DNA of 64,000 bases, from positions 26,584,962 through 26,648,961 of the forward strand of contig NC_063158.1 in the NCBI RefSeq assembly GCF_020921035.1, given 5' to 3'. The translations under genes were made by a program, and so were the position numbers. The first letter of the stretch is position 1. Every line of letters starts with the position of its first letter. This document shows, piece by piece, positions 22,134 through 38,800 of the stretch. The notes under the pieces are model-generated. The model saw only the letters and a list, made by a program, of their open reading frames with translations. It ran no database searches and was not told the origin of the DNA. This DNA comes from Rhodamnia argentea. Lineage: Eukaryota > Streptophyta > Magnoliopsida > Myrtales > Myrtaceae.

Positions 22134-22693
22134 TTGTAGAGAAGGCGAAAGTAATGCAGTTCTGCTCTCGTTTATGGTGCTGGGGTTAATCTATGAAGTG
22201 CCTACGAGAGAGATTCTAGGTGAGGGGTATTGAGATTTTGAGATGTAATGAGATACCCTTCTAGTGTCAAATTGTGTTTGACCCTTTGGCAATAGACACA
22301 GCACGAGTAAAATTGCATTGGGAAAGTCTTAATAGCAAAAGACCACAAAAACCCACTTTCCGAAGATCTCTCAAACTTAGTGAAAATGTCAACAAGACGT
22401 CAACAAACATTTTAGAATAACCAATGTTTTTTTTTTTTTTCATTTGATCTTGGAACGCTAAACCACCAAAGTAATTTTATACTTTTTCCACCGGCCAAGG
22501 CACAATAGAAATTTTAAAAAGTGAGGAGCAAAAGCTTAGGAGATGTTGCCGACTTCAGATCATGTTCGATGAATCAAATGTTTCATCTCCGCGTGCATAT
22601 TCTAAATGGCCTGACCCCTTTGGATATCCTCCTCTTCCTCACTTCGGTGATCCAACGTTATATCCTAAATCTTTTCCTTTGCATAAACCAAAG
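22134..22693. other. 3' flank of the QRT3-like gene
   Basis: Presumed 3' UTR then spacer; a 15-base T run near 22427. No ORF of interest. Confidence 0.5.
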
Positions 22694-23301
22694 GAAAAGA
22701 TTACCAATTTAGTCCTAAATCTTTTTTTTTTTTTTTAATTCAGTCTATCAAGCCAACTTTAATCGGCCGGTCTTGAGGTGAACGACTTTCAATAATATCC
22801 TAATATTTTTTTCTAAATTATTTATTTATTTATTTTTCCTACTCCTTTCTCTAGTCGGATGTCGAATTGGTAATCAGCCAAAGGCAAGGGTTGGCAAGGG
22901 CGAGGTTGACCTTACCCTAGCCCGGATTTGGCGAGGCCAAGGTTCGCCATGTCCGGGCAAGGCTAACCTAGCCGTTCTTTGGGGAGCTTGGCCTCGTTAA
23001 GCGATGGCAAGGGTGGCCAGCAATCGCCACCTGCGGGAAAAATGAGAAGGAAAAAAAAAGAAAAAAAAGGAAAAAATAAATGAAAATTTTGAAAATATAA
23101 TAAAAAAATTGTGTTGATAGCGCCATACATGTCGGTGCCGAGCGGCGTCCATGTCGGCCCCAGTCAATCAAAATTGACCGGATAGACTGAATTGCCACAA
23201 ATGCAAAAGGTCAAGGAATTGGCCAAAAAAAAAAAGTTTATGAATAAATGACACAATTGCAATTGCAATATGTTTATGCCTTTTTTTTTGTAATTTTTCC
23301 C
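22694..23301. mobile_element. TIR-family element copy 3
   Basis: About 600 bp. Left end GAAAAGATTACCAATTTAG followed by TCCTAAAT and a poly-T; right end read inward GGGAAAAATTACAAAAAAAA with CATAAACATATTGCAATTGC. The left end has lost the AAAGTCATAAACC part that other copies keep. The interior has the same GC-rich GGCAAGG/GGCTAACCT words as copies 1 and 2, and a CATGTCGG-type motif before the right end. Confidence 0.6.
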
Positions 23302-23416
23302 AAATCAAAGAGAAACCCTTGTCCGAATTCCTAAATGCACTAACTGTCGTGTATACATCCTCCAGGAAACAACGTTACACACCATCGGGAAGAAAAGAAA
23401 CAAAGAGCTAAAACAG

Positions 23417-23842
23417 GGGAAAAGTACACTAGAAGTGTCATAACTTATGTACGGCGTTTACTTGAGTGCCATAACTTTCAAAACGTTCAGTTAAATGCCA
23501 TAACTTTCAAAAATCGTTCAGTTAAATGCCATAACTTTCAAAAATCGTTCACTTGAATGCTACGTCGGAGCAAAATCGTTCACTTGAGTGCTACAGTAAC
23601 ATTTCCGGCGTGACACGTCGGTTTTCTAAAGTCTACAATAACTTTTCCGCGCGTGTTACAATAACTTTTCCGACCTCTACAGTAACTTTTCGGGCTGTCA
23701 CGTTAGCTTTTCCGGCTACCACGTCAACATAGCACTCAAGTGAGATTTTTAAAAGTTATGACACTTACGTGAACGTTTTGAAAGTTATAGTACTCAAGTG
23801 GACGCCGTACAAAAGTTATGGCACTTCTAGTATACTTTTCCC
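23417..23842. mobile_element. Mutator-like MITE with 10-bp TSD
   Basis: 426 bp. The left end GGGAAAAGTACACTAGAAGT and the right end read inward GGGAAAAGTATACTAGAAGT are nearly identical, and the inverted match continues for roughly 75-100 bp (ACGGCGT, CTTGAGTG, ATAACTTTCAAAACGTTCA). Direct repeats GCTAAAACAG (23407-23416) and GCTAAAAAAG (23843-23852) differ at one base. Long terminal repeats with a 9-10 bp duplication are the Mutator-superfamily hallmark. The inside carries sub-repeats: ATGCCATAACTTTCAAAAA twice or more on the left, and AACTTTTCCG units in the middle. No coding capacity. Confidence 0.8.
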
Positions 23843-23852
23843 GCTAAAAAAG

Positions 23853-24493
23853 TTATCATTCTTCTCATTGCGAAGCAAAAAGAAATGCGCCGACGATAGT
23901 GGTATCCTCATGCAGCCATCTTAACTTAGTCAACATCTTTCTCCTTTCCAACATCAAATGCTGACCTAGACGAAGGAAAGCTATAAAGACGTGCCTAATG
24001 GTCGACTTATGAGATTAACGCCCATTTCTTCAGAGAAGTTATTGCATGATCTGTAAACCCTATAGTACGTTTTTCATTTTCCGACAGCAAATTCCACTTG
24101 TTTAGCTCTTCCACGACATGATACCAAACATTCTTACCATGTCCTAATTCCCAACTCCAACAATAGGTGTTCTTTGAGGTTTTTTGCTTTGAGAATTCTC
24201 TTCATGAATAGCAAACACCTCAGTGGTGCTAAGCGAACGAGCAAAGAAGATGAATGGCAACAAAATACACGCCATTTCTAAACACAACCACAGTGTTAAA
24301 AATAGTCAGATTCCTCAAATAGGTACTACATTCAGATGTGTCGAAGAGAACTTCTCCCTTTGCAATAGAAATGGCAGAAAGCACCCATTGAGCACAAAGG
24401 CCTAGTCAAGCTCATAAGAGGCGAGAGGTCCATCTAATACCCCCATACTTGCCTCACTTTAAGAGCAATCAAGACATAAAAAACCAACCTTTA
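23853..24493. other. 3' flank of the CCT gene
   Basis: Spacer, no gene recognised. The region nearest 24493 is presumably the 3' UTR of the minus-strand CCT gene. Confidence 0.5.
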
Positions 24494-28744
<4,251 letters not shown>

Positions 28745-29944
28745 GGCCTTCACCCTTCCTCCTGCTGCTTCTCTCTTCTTTCTTCTTCGGCAAAGCAACG
28801 TCGCACCCAGCCTCTCGCTCTAGCTCGTTCCCGATCGACGCGAAGGAAATGGAATATTCCTCTGTACGTACGGTACTGCGTCGATTGACCGCTTGACTCA
28901 GCTCACGCTTTATGAAATTGGCCGTCCGATTCAAAACCAAAAAAGATCTCGTCCGTCCAAGCAATCTTAAAGCATTCACTGACTGATAATTTACTAACAT
29001 CCAAGATTCATTACCGATCGTGGAATTGTAATTTTTACAATCGGTTGAAAAAAAATTATGACAGCCAAGGAAATCATTTTAAAATAAGTTTTCGTTAATT
29101 TATGAACTTAAAAATCGATGTTATGATCTCTTAGCTAAACTTATTAAGAACGATTAATATGTTTAATGATACATTTAGGTTTCTTATTATTTCTCAAATA
29201 AAGTTACGGTTATTAAGACCTACGAGAGAATCTGAGGTAATTGATCGTGGATAAAGATACATTACATGGACTTAAAGGTAACTTAAGATTATCAAGATCA
29301 AACAATTCTATCGCTCACATAATTTGAGGTTAGCTACTACGGCATTGATTAGTTACCGAGTGATGATATTCTTAGTTCACCAACCATATAGCTAAGTCAC
29401 TTTTGGAACATAGAAATTACTGGCATTGAAGATATAATTATGAACCACATGAGATATGAATTATCACCTCTTGAACTTATTTTGTTCTTATTTAGACATA
29501 GTTGCTAGGGGTATGAACCGTAAAAATCGGATCGGACCGGACCGGATGGAATCTGTCGGCGTTCAGCAATTCCCGATTTGGAACCGAGAATAATCAGTTT
29601 GGTTCCTAGTTTTACTTGCGAAACCGAACCCTCGCATCAGACTAATATGTCTTTTCTTTAAATTTTTTTTTCTTTCAAAGAACAAAGAAAAGAAAATTGT
29701 TATCTCAATTTCATGAACATAGCCACGTAGGAACCAGCCTGCCGATCCGATTCTTGATCCTATGATGGACCGGACCAACCTACCTGAGAACCGATCATTC
29801 TTAATAGTTGAACAGCAAACATCTTTGATTTTCTCAAAACATGGCTCAATCAAAAGAATGTATGCGAAGTCAAGAATGGAATTGCAGATCGATCACAGAA
29901 CATGCCTCGATCAAAGGCAGTTGGATCCCAAGAGGACCCGACCG
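28745..29944. other. spacer between CCT and RRM genes
   Basis: Presumed CCT promoter/5' UTR at the left. About 29500-29830 holds an interspersed-repeat-like stretch rich in CGGACCGG and GAACCG words with partial inverted complementarity (GGTTCC/GAACC). No gene recognised. Confidence 0.4.
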
Positions 29945-30682
29945 TTACTCAGCCGCCTGATCATCGCGCGGCGGAGGAGGACCGCAAGTCCGAGGCCGAT
30001 CGTACGCTTCCTTCCTGGGCCTCGCGAGCTCCACGTAAACCATCCTGCCGTCGAGTTTCTGCAGCGAAAGAGATTCAGATGATGGGCAATGGATCGAAAG
30101 AGAGCGGAGGGAAAGAGAATGGGGGGGGTGGGCTGAGGCACCTTACGGTCCATGTTCTCCAGAGCAAGCACCGCATCGTCTTGGCAGGTGTACTGAATGA
30201 AAGCGTACCCTTTCGACCGTTTGGTCGCTTCATCCTTGGCGACTTCGACTGGGACCAAGGAATCAATCAGAGAACCACCAACAGACATTCCACGCAAATC
30301 CAATTTGGAACCGGAGCTTACCTTGGGCGACGTGTCCGAAAGTAGAGAACTCCTCGAGCAATCTACCTTCGTTCAGAGAATAGGGTATATCTGGCGAAAG
30401 GAACAGAACCCAGGACCAGATAATTCAATAAGTATGCTCGATCTCCGATCAAATTCTATCCTTTGTAATCTTCTGCTGCCTCAAGAGAAAGACGATGGGG
30501 GGGGGATGGGGAGACATCCACTTACTCCGAACGATGATTCGGCTGGCGAGGGGGTAGTCGAAGAAGGAGGACCTCACTCTCAGCTCGTTCCACTTTCTTC
30601 TGAATTTGTCCGAGTTGGTGGTGCCATGGGAGGAACAGGAGAGCGACGGGGGAAGGGGGATTTGGGTCGGCGCTGCCCACAT
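29945..30682 (-). CDS. small single-RRM RNA-binding protein
   Basis: Four exons (minus): 30682-30526, 30390-30322, 30248-30142, 30058-29945; 447 bp, 148 residues. All junctions are GT-AG and the frame is continuous; an in-frame TGA lies two codons before the Met. The N-terminal 45 residues (MWAAPTQIPLPPSLSCSSHG) are Ser/Pro/Arg-rich and could be an organelle transit peptide. A single RRM follows: RNP2 is RIIVRNIPYS (residues 48-57) and RNP1 is KGYAFIQY (about residues 89-96). The loop LEEFSTFGHVAQVEVAKDEA precedes RNP1, and KLDGRMVYVELARPRK completes the fold. The tail is Pro-rich and short (GPPPPRDDQAAE). It resembles the short plant organelle/glycine-poor RRM proteins; I cannot assign a specific target. 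A GA microsatellite (30734-30754) is in its 5' leader. Confidence 0.88.
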
Positions 30683-32353
30683 AACTCACGAGAGAAAATG
30701 GAAGCCGCCGCACTTTGGAGCTGCCGCAGTTGCAGAGAGAGAGAGAGAGAGAGATATGGGGAGGTCTGTACTGTCTGTCGGTCTAGAGGGGATAAGCTCA
30801 ACTCCAATTCTCCAAGTATTACTGGGCTTAAGGGTTAAGCAGAGGCCCGCCCAAATTACAATCTTCCCACCCCACCACAACATCCAAGGAAAGTTACAAA
30901 AAAAAATTCTCAAGGCCTGTCTTTCGCTCATCAGTCTCTCGCGCTAAGGAGGAGACGAAGTCCTCAAATAGACTAGAGGTGCCCAAAAATGGAGCTAATC
31001 ACACTTGTTCCAATGAAGATAGCTATGAAAATCATCTCGAACCACTCTCCAGACGCGACGATATCTCGCGAGAAACATGACAAATATGAAAACTCACGAT
31101 GGTACACAACCCCAATTCACTTCAGGGGAATTGAACATCTCTGTGTAGTGTATAGGTTAGATTTGTGATTTTAAGATGAAATAAAGTCGAAGTTGGCAAA
31201 AGGTTATCCGACTAGTATATAGAGCACACAGGCTGCAACTGCAATGGAGCTTTATGTCTGTACATTCGACCAAAGCGCCTCCACAACTTCACATACTCTT
31301 CTTCTTCTTTTGCCCTCCGGGTACTCTTAAACTTTTCACTATATCGATCCTCAAACTTCTTGTGATGACATGCAGTTTGATGATGAGAGTATGAACCAAA
31401 TAGCTATAGCAAACTAATTGGGATCCCCATCTTGTTGTGACGTATCAAGTGACGATTTTGAAATCGATCAGTGCTATTCATCTCTTCAAACGGCTCTCAG
31501 ATTCTCACCCGTCACCCGACGTGGGACCAAGAGAAGTTGCTGAAGCTGACTTTCACTGACTACAGGGAACAATGACGCAAAAACTAACCGATTTTACAAT
31601 TCAAGGCAATTTCGAGATAAGAAAAATTACTAGCAAAATTAACTATGGACGATAATAATGAAGCTAGACATTTTCGTAATTCGGTCAAAGTGCCGAAACA
31701 TACTCTTCGGGATTGCCAGCTGCCAAGTAATCCACCATCGCTCAAGTGTTTCCCAATCCCCAATCACACCCAAAGCAAACCACAAGCATTATCCAATAGT
31801 CTCTCATAGATAATTCGATTAGAAACTCACTAAAAGAAACCCTAATACTCTTCTTGCTTGCTCTAGTGTTTGCTCACCAAGTAAAATTTCATCTCATACA
31901 TAAAAAGTACATAATATTTCAAATCCAAAATAAGAAATCTCTCTTTCGTAAATATGTTCAAACTAGGAAACTACTCAAACTAGGAATTCCTGCACGAGCT
32001 GAGACTTGATATATGTACTCAACACTGACTAATCCTCGCAAAGAGAGGTACATTGGCGTTTGTGTTTGTTGATGCGGGAGCAGCGAGAAACTCTAACCAC
32101 TCTGTCGTGGAACAATAATTTTACAATCGCGTTCATCAAAGAACAAGAACGAAAGAGAAAACCCCAAACCACATGCAGATCCTAGGGAAGCCAGAATTAG
32201 AGGCATATATAGGTAAATTACATCTTCAGTACTGATAAAGTAAGACTGTGCAACGACTTAAGATTTTGAAGAACTGGTCTGTGTCTAATACATGCTAACC
32301 AAGTATGTTTTAGTTGGTTGTCACCATTTTGGATCAAGGATGAAGCTAGCTAG
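30683..32353. other. spacer, no gene recognised
   Basis: Right of the RRM gene promoter, AT-rich, no coding motif. The part next to 32353 is presumably the 3' UTR of the VQ gene. Confidence 0.5.
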
Positions 32354-32977
32354 CTAAACTTGGTAAGGCAGATCGTCCATGGGATACCCACTGAAGATAT
32401 CCTCAGTCGCGACGTCCATGAAGTTGCTAGACAGCGGCATGGTCGAAGCAAAAGCATCATCAGTGTCGGTTACCTCATTGAATGAGGAATTCATCATACT
32501 CGCATACTCCGATTGCTCCTGGTGCAACTGCTGTGATGGCCTAGCTTGATGTTGGACTTGGACACCATAGGAATAATCGCTCCGAAGAGATGCCTCCGCA
32601 GAAGAGACCACCTGCTGCTCGTGCCCGAAACCCACAAAACTCAAGTTGAGCGGGCTGCAGCGGTGGGTCGACCCGAAAGAGATGGAGGTGCTAGGGCAGC
32701 CAGTGAATTGCTGGACCAGGGCTCTGAAGTTGGTGGTGTTGGCATTAAGGATGGTTGTCGGAGTCTTCTTCGACGCTCTTGATCTTCTTCTGGTTGGCTT
32801 TGATTGGCTCTTGATGATGCTGTTGCTGTTGTTGTTGCAGCCGGGGTTGGCGGGATTTTGATCGGTGCTGTTGCTTGAGCTCATGGAGGTGACAATGGTG
32901 GAGTCAACAAATTCAGCCTGCGGATCAACGCTCTGCTGGTAATACTGAACCCACTCCTCACTTCCATTGTTGGTCAT
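32354..32977 (-). CDS. VQ22: VQ-motif protein, VQ22/JAV1-like
   Basis: Intronless, 207 residues. The VQ motif FRALVQQFTG is at residues 84-93, preceded by the basic segment RRRSRASKKTPTTILNANT, an arrangement shared with the Arabidopsis VQ22 (JAV1) group. VQ22/JAV1 represses jasmonate-dependent defence and interacts with WRKY factors in the nucleus; function here is inferred from that family. The N-terminus EEWVQYYQQ is also typical (EWxQFY of VQ22). The C-terminal half is Gln/Ser/Asp-rich with a conserved-looking end (SSNFMDVATEDIFSGYPMD). Upstream there is a TATA box at the right distance and two W-boxes. Confidence 0.88.
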   Translation of the reverse strand: MTNNGSEEWVQYYQQSVDPQAEFVDSTIVTSMSSSNSTDQNPANPGCNNNSNSIIKSQSKPTRRRSRASKKTPTTILNANTTNFRALVQQFTGCPSTSISFGSTHRCSPLNLSFVGFGHEQQVVSSAEASLRSDYSYGVQVQHQARPSQQLHQEQSEYASMMNSSFNEVTDTDDAFASTMPLSSNFMDVATEDIFSGYPMDDLPYQV

Positions 32978-33070
32978 GACCTGATGATCTCTTCTTTTTA
33001 TTCAAAGTCTAACGCACTTGTCTTGAAAGGGATTAATTAAGAAGGAGCAAAGCCCATCCAAGTTCCAAAG

Positions 33071-33080
33071 TATTATATAG
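33071..33080 (-). promoter_or_regulatory. TATA box of the VQ gene
   Basis: Reads CTATATAATA on the minus strand, about 95 bases upstream of the start codon at 32977, giving an expected leader of roughly 60-70 bases. Confidence 0.5.
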
Positions 33081-33104
33081 TGACTGAGAAAGGGACAAAG
33101 TTGT

Positions 33105-33136
33105 GGTCAAAGGTAAGACAAGTAAACTCTTTGACT
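33105..33136 (-). promoter_or_regulatory. two W-box motifs upstream of the VQ gene
   Basis: GGTCAA at 33105-33110 (TTGACC on the minus strand) and TTGACT at 33131-33136 on the plus strand. These are WRKY-binding cores placed just beyond the TATA box. This is a plausible feedback arrangement for a WRKY-partner gene, but hexamers of this kind also occur by chance. Confidence 0.35.
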
Positions 33137-35852
33137 ATTCCTATGAGACTGAGAGAGATTGATTTAATGGCGAAAGGGAGATGGATAGATAAGAGAGGCT
33201 TGGCTTCCGGGAAGCAACATCTGTTAACATCAGTGAGGTCTTCAACATCGTCCCGTGTCCCCCGCCTCAACAATCTTATATTGCATGTGTTGGAATGTGT
33301 TTTGCAGCCCCCAAAATAGTCAGAATAGTGTTAGATCGACGACTGATGAAGGGTGTTAGGAACTTTTGCATATGGAAATGGAACTTCTATCCCTTAGCTG
33401 TTAAGCGTTGGTGGAAACTAAACTAGGAATCACACAGCTAGCTTTTAGAGTTCGTGGAGAAACCTTAAAATGTCCGAGTCTGTCATTTACATATATATGG
33501 CTTGCTGCTCATCTGTGCCTCCCCCTCCCTATCTTCTTCCTAATCATGTAGGTTTAAACGTGATAAACTTAACCTTAGGGTTCATTTGACATTGTTGTTG
33601 CTCGGGACGTGTTGCAGGGGCGTTCTTCTCGGCAACATAACATTTGCAAATAGAACAACCAAAGCTGGGCGTACAATTTCTTGAAATCACTAGCAACATC
33701 CTGCTCGTTCGGTTGATAACTTGTTGCGTTTGAATCACACGCCTTTAAAAAGCCAAAATCTCATTTTTCATAAGCTTGTAATTGCGGTAATTTGTAGATG
33801 ATCGACGATTCATCTGGTTGCAGTTATTAGAGTTTAAGTTCATTTGTTGATGTACGTATATAGTTATGTTCAGCTTACTACTAGTTACTCCTTCACATTA
33901 CATATACACGGTTAACTTGCTATCAAAGTAATGAACTTTGATTATGCCGTACCTTACTGTACTAGCCTGATCGAGTCAAAGCGTTATCTAGAAAGATAGA
34001 AGTGGTCCAAAAATGATGCTGTAACAAACCACTAGGAGAGATTATAGCTTGTACAGCAAGCACATTAGATATGTGATTTGACCAGAGGGCTACACGCCTA
34101 ATCCCCTTCCAAATCACGCCAAATCCTTTTGAAATTGTAGACCTTTCACATCAAGTGAATTTCCCTCCCTCTTAACAGTATTAGAGTTTAGACAAATCTC
34201 GGATTCCATTTTCAAGTGTCTTGCGATCCTAATTAATTAAATTGAATCGATCTTAAGAATTGTACCCACGTTAGGAGCTCTAATTGGAGTCAAATGGACT
34301 CTTTGTACGGGCATTATCAAGACAAAGGTGGCGAAGATGGAATTGGATACTCATAAAATTCCAAGCACGAGGTGATGTATCGGGTGACGACCGCCACTGT
34401 ACAAAGCCGTTCTTTCTCTAAGATGTAAAAAATGCCGTGGGACCCAAGATCAATCCTATCTTGAATGCTACGCTACACATTTTAGTAATGATTTCCCCTT
34501 GTTCGCTTTAAGGGTTTTGATTTCTTTGCACCGTCTGGTCTTTGGACATTTGTTTTGACGAGAATGTGAACGTGATGACCGGCGAGCACGAGCTGACGCG
34601 GAGGCTGATGCAATGAGTGCACTTGAATATAACGTCTCGATCTCGAATCATAGTCCTTTTATGACCAATCCTCGAATCCGTTGACTTGGTCCCTCCCCTG
34701 TTATCTCAATGCGTTGATCGTTAGGGGTAGTCGTCTGCGATGAGCTTGGGATACGCTATTTGTTTCGTGTTATGGGGAATCAACACTTTGGAAATTGAAA
34801 CATATCGTGTTAAGTATACTTAACAAGTGTCCGGAAACCGGTCGACAAGATCCTTACAAAAGAAAAAATTCTTTCATTTCATCCTTAATTGCTATTTACT
34901 GGAGTAGGTGTGGCGAAATGGAATGGTAGAAGTGCGACAATTGCGTATTATCACAGGCAAAGTAGTCGTTGGTGTCCTCGGGCGGAACAGTCAAACTTCA
35001 AAAAGAGACTCCCCCCGAAAGTGAAGACTTTGAAGTTTCTGGTTTGACCAATAAGTGTGGTTCCCACCCAGATGCGGTGCGTGCTTTATTCGCAGCTATT
35101 CTCTGAACATGCTTCATCTGTTTGAATGTCCAGTTATAATCCTACTACATGGGGTGGAATTTGTCAATTTTGCAGACAAAGTCCTAGCACGCACCTTGTC
35201 GCTTTTGAAGACAAAAAGGAGACGGGTTTCTGGCGTACCTGTTGCTTAGGCAGTGTCGTATCCATCAACCTCATCAAGTTTTACTGGTGTCCTGAGCAAT
35301 TCGGAACTCACAAACGCGGTTCTCGACCGATAAGCGCGGCTCGTATCTTTCTCACTCATTGCCTTAGTTGAATGGATGAGTTGAACTAAAAGCAGATGCG
35401 TTATGACAGATCTCAGGTTTTGTTTCTGACCGAGGAAACTAGAGAAGTTGCAATTGCAGCAAACTGACTCCTCCAGGTGCAGGCATGGTAAGTGAGTGCA
35501 GAGAAGAGCACAGAAAGCGGGTTAAGCCAGATCTTTCGTTTAATCTTCTCATTCAACCCAAGAACAACCACACCAGAAACCCAAAAGAAGAATAAAAATT
35601 TTACAGCATATTATGCATGTGACATTTACATTCAGTGGGGTGGGAAAAATTACATCCCCATCATCATACAAGTGAAAAGAATGGTAAAAAACGTAGACAA
35701 AACTGGGATACTCATTTCCATTCACACACATTGTATCCCATGTAGTGTCTTCCCTCACTCACTAAGCTGAAAGCTACAACAACATTCTTGTCCCCGCGAT
35801 CTCTCTTTTTTCCCCTCCTCTGAAAATTCTCTCTATTATTCTCCTTTCTAGT
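33137..35852. other. spacer, no gene recognised
   Basis: Remote upstream DNA of the VQ gene and downstream flank of the ATPase gene. Scattered short ORFs (35055-35371 plus the largest) have no family motif. Confidence 0.5.
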
Positions 35853-38800
35853 CTACTCTACCGTTATTTCCAGAATAGTCGTAAGTCTTGGCTTTTTGTA
35901 TCTTCTGAGGAGTAAAGAAGAGCACACGACACTCACAGACGAGAAAGCCATGCACGCACCAGCCACCCACGGTGGCAACACTATCCTCAACCAAGGGAAG
36001 AAGGCACCGGCCGCAACCGGTATCGCAATCGTGTTGTAGGCCATTGCGAAGACGTAGTTCCAGCGGATCCGTGCAAAGGTCTTCCTAGATAGATCAATGG
36101 CTGTAATCACATCTTCTAGGTTGTTCCTCATAAGAACATAGTCGGCAGCTTCTATTGCTATGTCAGTCCCTGCCCCAATAGCCATGCCCACATCCGCAGC
36201 AGCCAGAGCAGGAGAGTCGTTGATTCCATCACCAACCATAGCAACAATGCTCCCATCCTTTTGGAATGAGCAAATAACTTCCGCTTTTCCTGCTGGCATT
36301 ACCTCCGCCCTCACATCTTCTATGCTGACCTGCATAGGGACGAGAAACATCAGACGCTTAGAATTATGCACAGAAGCAGGATATTTCCCATTGACAAGAT
36401 AATTACCCATCAAACACAAATATAAATATTTGTTTCAGACTCAATGTGAAGCTACATATCAAATTTGTAAGAAAATTAGCACAAGGCCAAATTATCCATG
36501 TCAAATCTCTTGAATGCTTTTGAGAGGTGCACATATTAAGTTGCGAGAGGAAAGTGAGAAGACTCCATATGTCTTATGTACAGAATCCACTAACTCCGCA
36601 AACTCCTGCAAATGCATTTAAATCCCTGGAAAGTAGTGATCTCTACGTACCTCCTTGGCAACAGCTCGAGCTGTCCTCCAGTTATCCCCTGTCACCATTA
36701 CAGGCCTTATACCCATCTTCTTAAGACCTTCTACAACCACAGCGGCTTCCCTTTTCAGCGGATCAGCGACCCCTAAAACACCGATCAAGGCATCACCACA
36801 TGCAACAAGTATGCCCGTTTTTGCACTTTCTTCAAGCTCTACAACAAAATTTTCCACATGAGTTGGAATGGCAATTCCACTTTCAGCCAACAGCTTCCGA
36901 TTGCCAACCTGTCAAGTTATGTGTCCAACAAGCATGTTAACATTCTATCAAAAGGCATATAATTTAGTTCAGCAGCAAAACTTTAAATCTTCACTTCGGA
37001 AAACTCACCAGTACTAGCTTCCCTTCAATAAAGCACTGAATTCCCCTTCCTGGAAGAGCAGAAAAACCTGTGACATCTTGGAGCCAGCCAGAAATCTTTG
37101 ACTCCTTGGAGTTGGTAGAGTCATCAGTTTCAGAAGGATAGTCAAAGAAATGGAAATGGCGAGCATACTCCACAATGGCTTTCCCCAGAGGGTGTTCACT
37201 GCTAGCCTAGTTGAGATAAGCATGGTAAACAATTAAAATGCAATGTCAAAAACAAAGTCCAGAATACCAGCATATAACAAATCATTTAAACTACAGCCTA
37301 CATCTCCAGAAAAGCCAATGCAAGCAGAGTCCTGTACTTTGAGCTAAGGCACTCAAAAGTCTACAGACCAAATTTAGGTCCACAACAATTGCAAACTAGG
37401 AAAGTTTCTATTTGAAGTCAGCTTTCCATGTGACTAAATTAGCTTAACTTAGTAAAGCAGTTAGGTATCATGTTCCAAGGCAATCATATCGCAAATATAA
37501 AATGCCTGCATAATTCTACAAATCAATTACCCAAATCATGTCTTAAGTATCCATGATTGGTAAATTTCAGTAGGTGATAGTACTTTTTAAAATGTTTTCG
37601 TAAAGGTTGCGAACAAGTAGAATCTCTTTTAAAACAAACCCTGTCCAAAGCTAGATGGTTCAAGATATGATCCTCACACAATCAGTTCAGATTTTCTATA
37701 CAGTGATGACATAATAAGAACTGATGTTTATGGTCCTGTTCTACCATGGCCATTGCAGTTTTCTAAAATGTCTGCATCTGCAATTCCATTTGAACAAAAT
37801 ACTGCCATGTGTGTGCATTTCTCTCTCTTTCTGTTCTTTCTCTCCAGGAGAAATGGGGAGCCGGGACTTAAATAAACAAACAAAGAAGAGATAGTTACCT
37901 CTGCGGAAGCCACCAAATTGAGGAACTGTCCACGGTCCATCTCATTAAAAACTTTTGCCGTTGTGACAGTGGCTTTCCCCTGTGTAAGGGTGCCTGTTTT
38001 ATCGAAAATTACATACTTAACCTTCTGGGCTCTCTCCAAAGCCTCTCCACCTTTTATCAACACACCATTGTTAGCACCAACCCCTGTTGCCACCATCACA
38101 GCAGTAGGTGTTGCCAACCCAAGGGCACAAGGGCAAGAAATAACTACTACTGATATTGAGAACATCAGGGCAAGAACAAAGTAATTGCTCTTATCTGGCA
38201 GCCACTCTTCTGGATAAGCTCCAAAAGCGCCCGCAACATACCTGTAGACAAGTAAAAAGGGTCTTGGTGATTGTGCACACCTACCACGTAATATCCAATA
38301 ACAAAACTACTTAGCGGTTCCTCAAGTTCAGTTAACTTCGCAGTTCGATCCCTGATTTTGAAAACTGAGATTTTACTCTCCACAGTTCATTTTTGTGTGA
38401 TTTTGATACTCTGACCTTATTTACGCTGAACTTGGGTGACCATTCTCGTATGTCACGAAAATACGGGACATAAACGGGGTCATATTTTGACTGTTTCTAT
38501 AGTTTCGTAACTATGTGGTGATTCAGCTAAGCCATGTGGAAGAATTATGAACCAAATTCAACACAAATAGTGGTGAAAGATCATAATTGCAAAATATTGA
38601 ATGTTTAAAGACTAGATACCAAATTACAGAAAAGGCCAGCTAGGGACTATGAATGCCGTTTTCTCTTATCAAATCATATTGAAAATCATATTGAAAGTGG
38701 ATCAAACGTAGAACAAGTCAGGTATTGTACTCACCAACCCAAAAATGTCAAAAATGACAAAGCCACAACAGTGGGGACAAAGATGCTCGCAATCTGCGAG

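Noticed and set aside
28745-28798. Upstream in-frame Met for the cytidylyltransferase
   Set aside because: Gives an Arg/Lys-rich extension that family members lack; the Met at 28744 matches their usual start.
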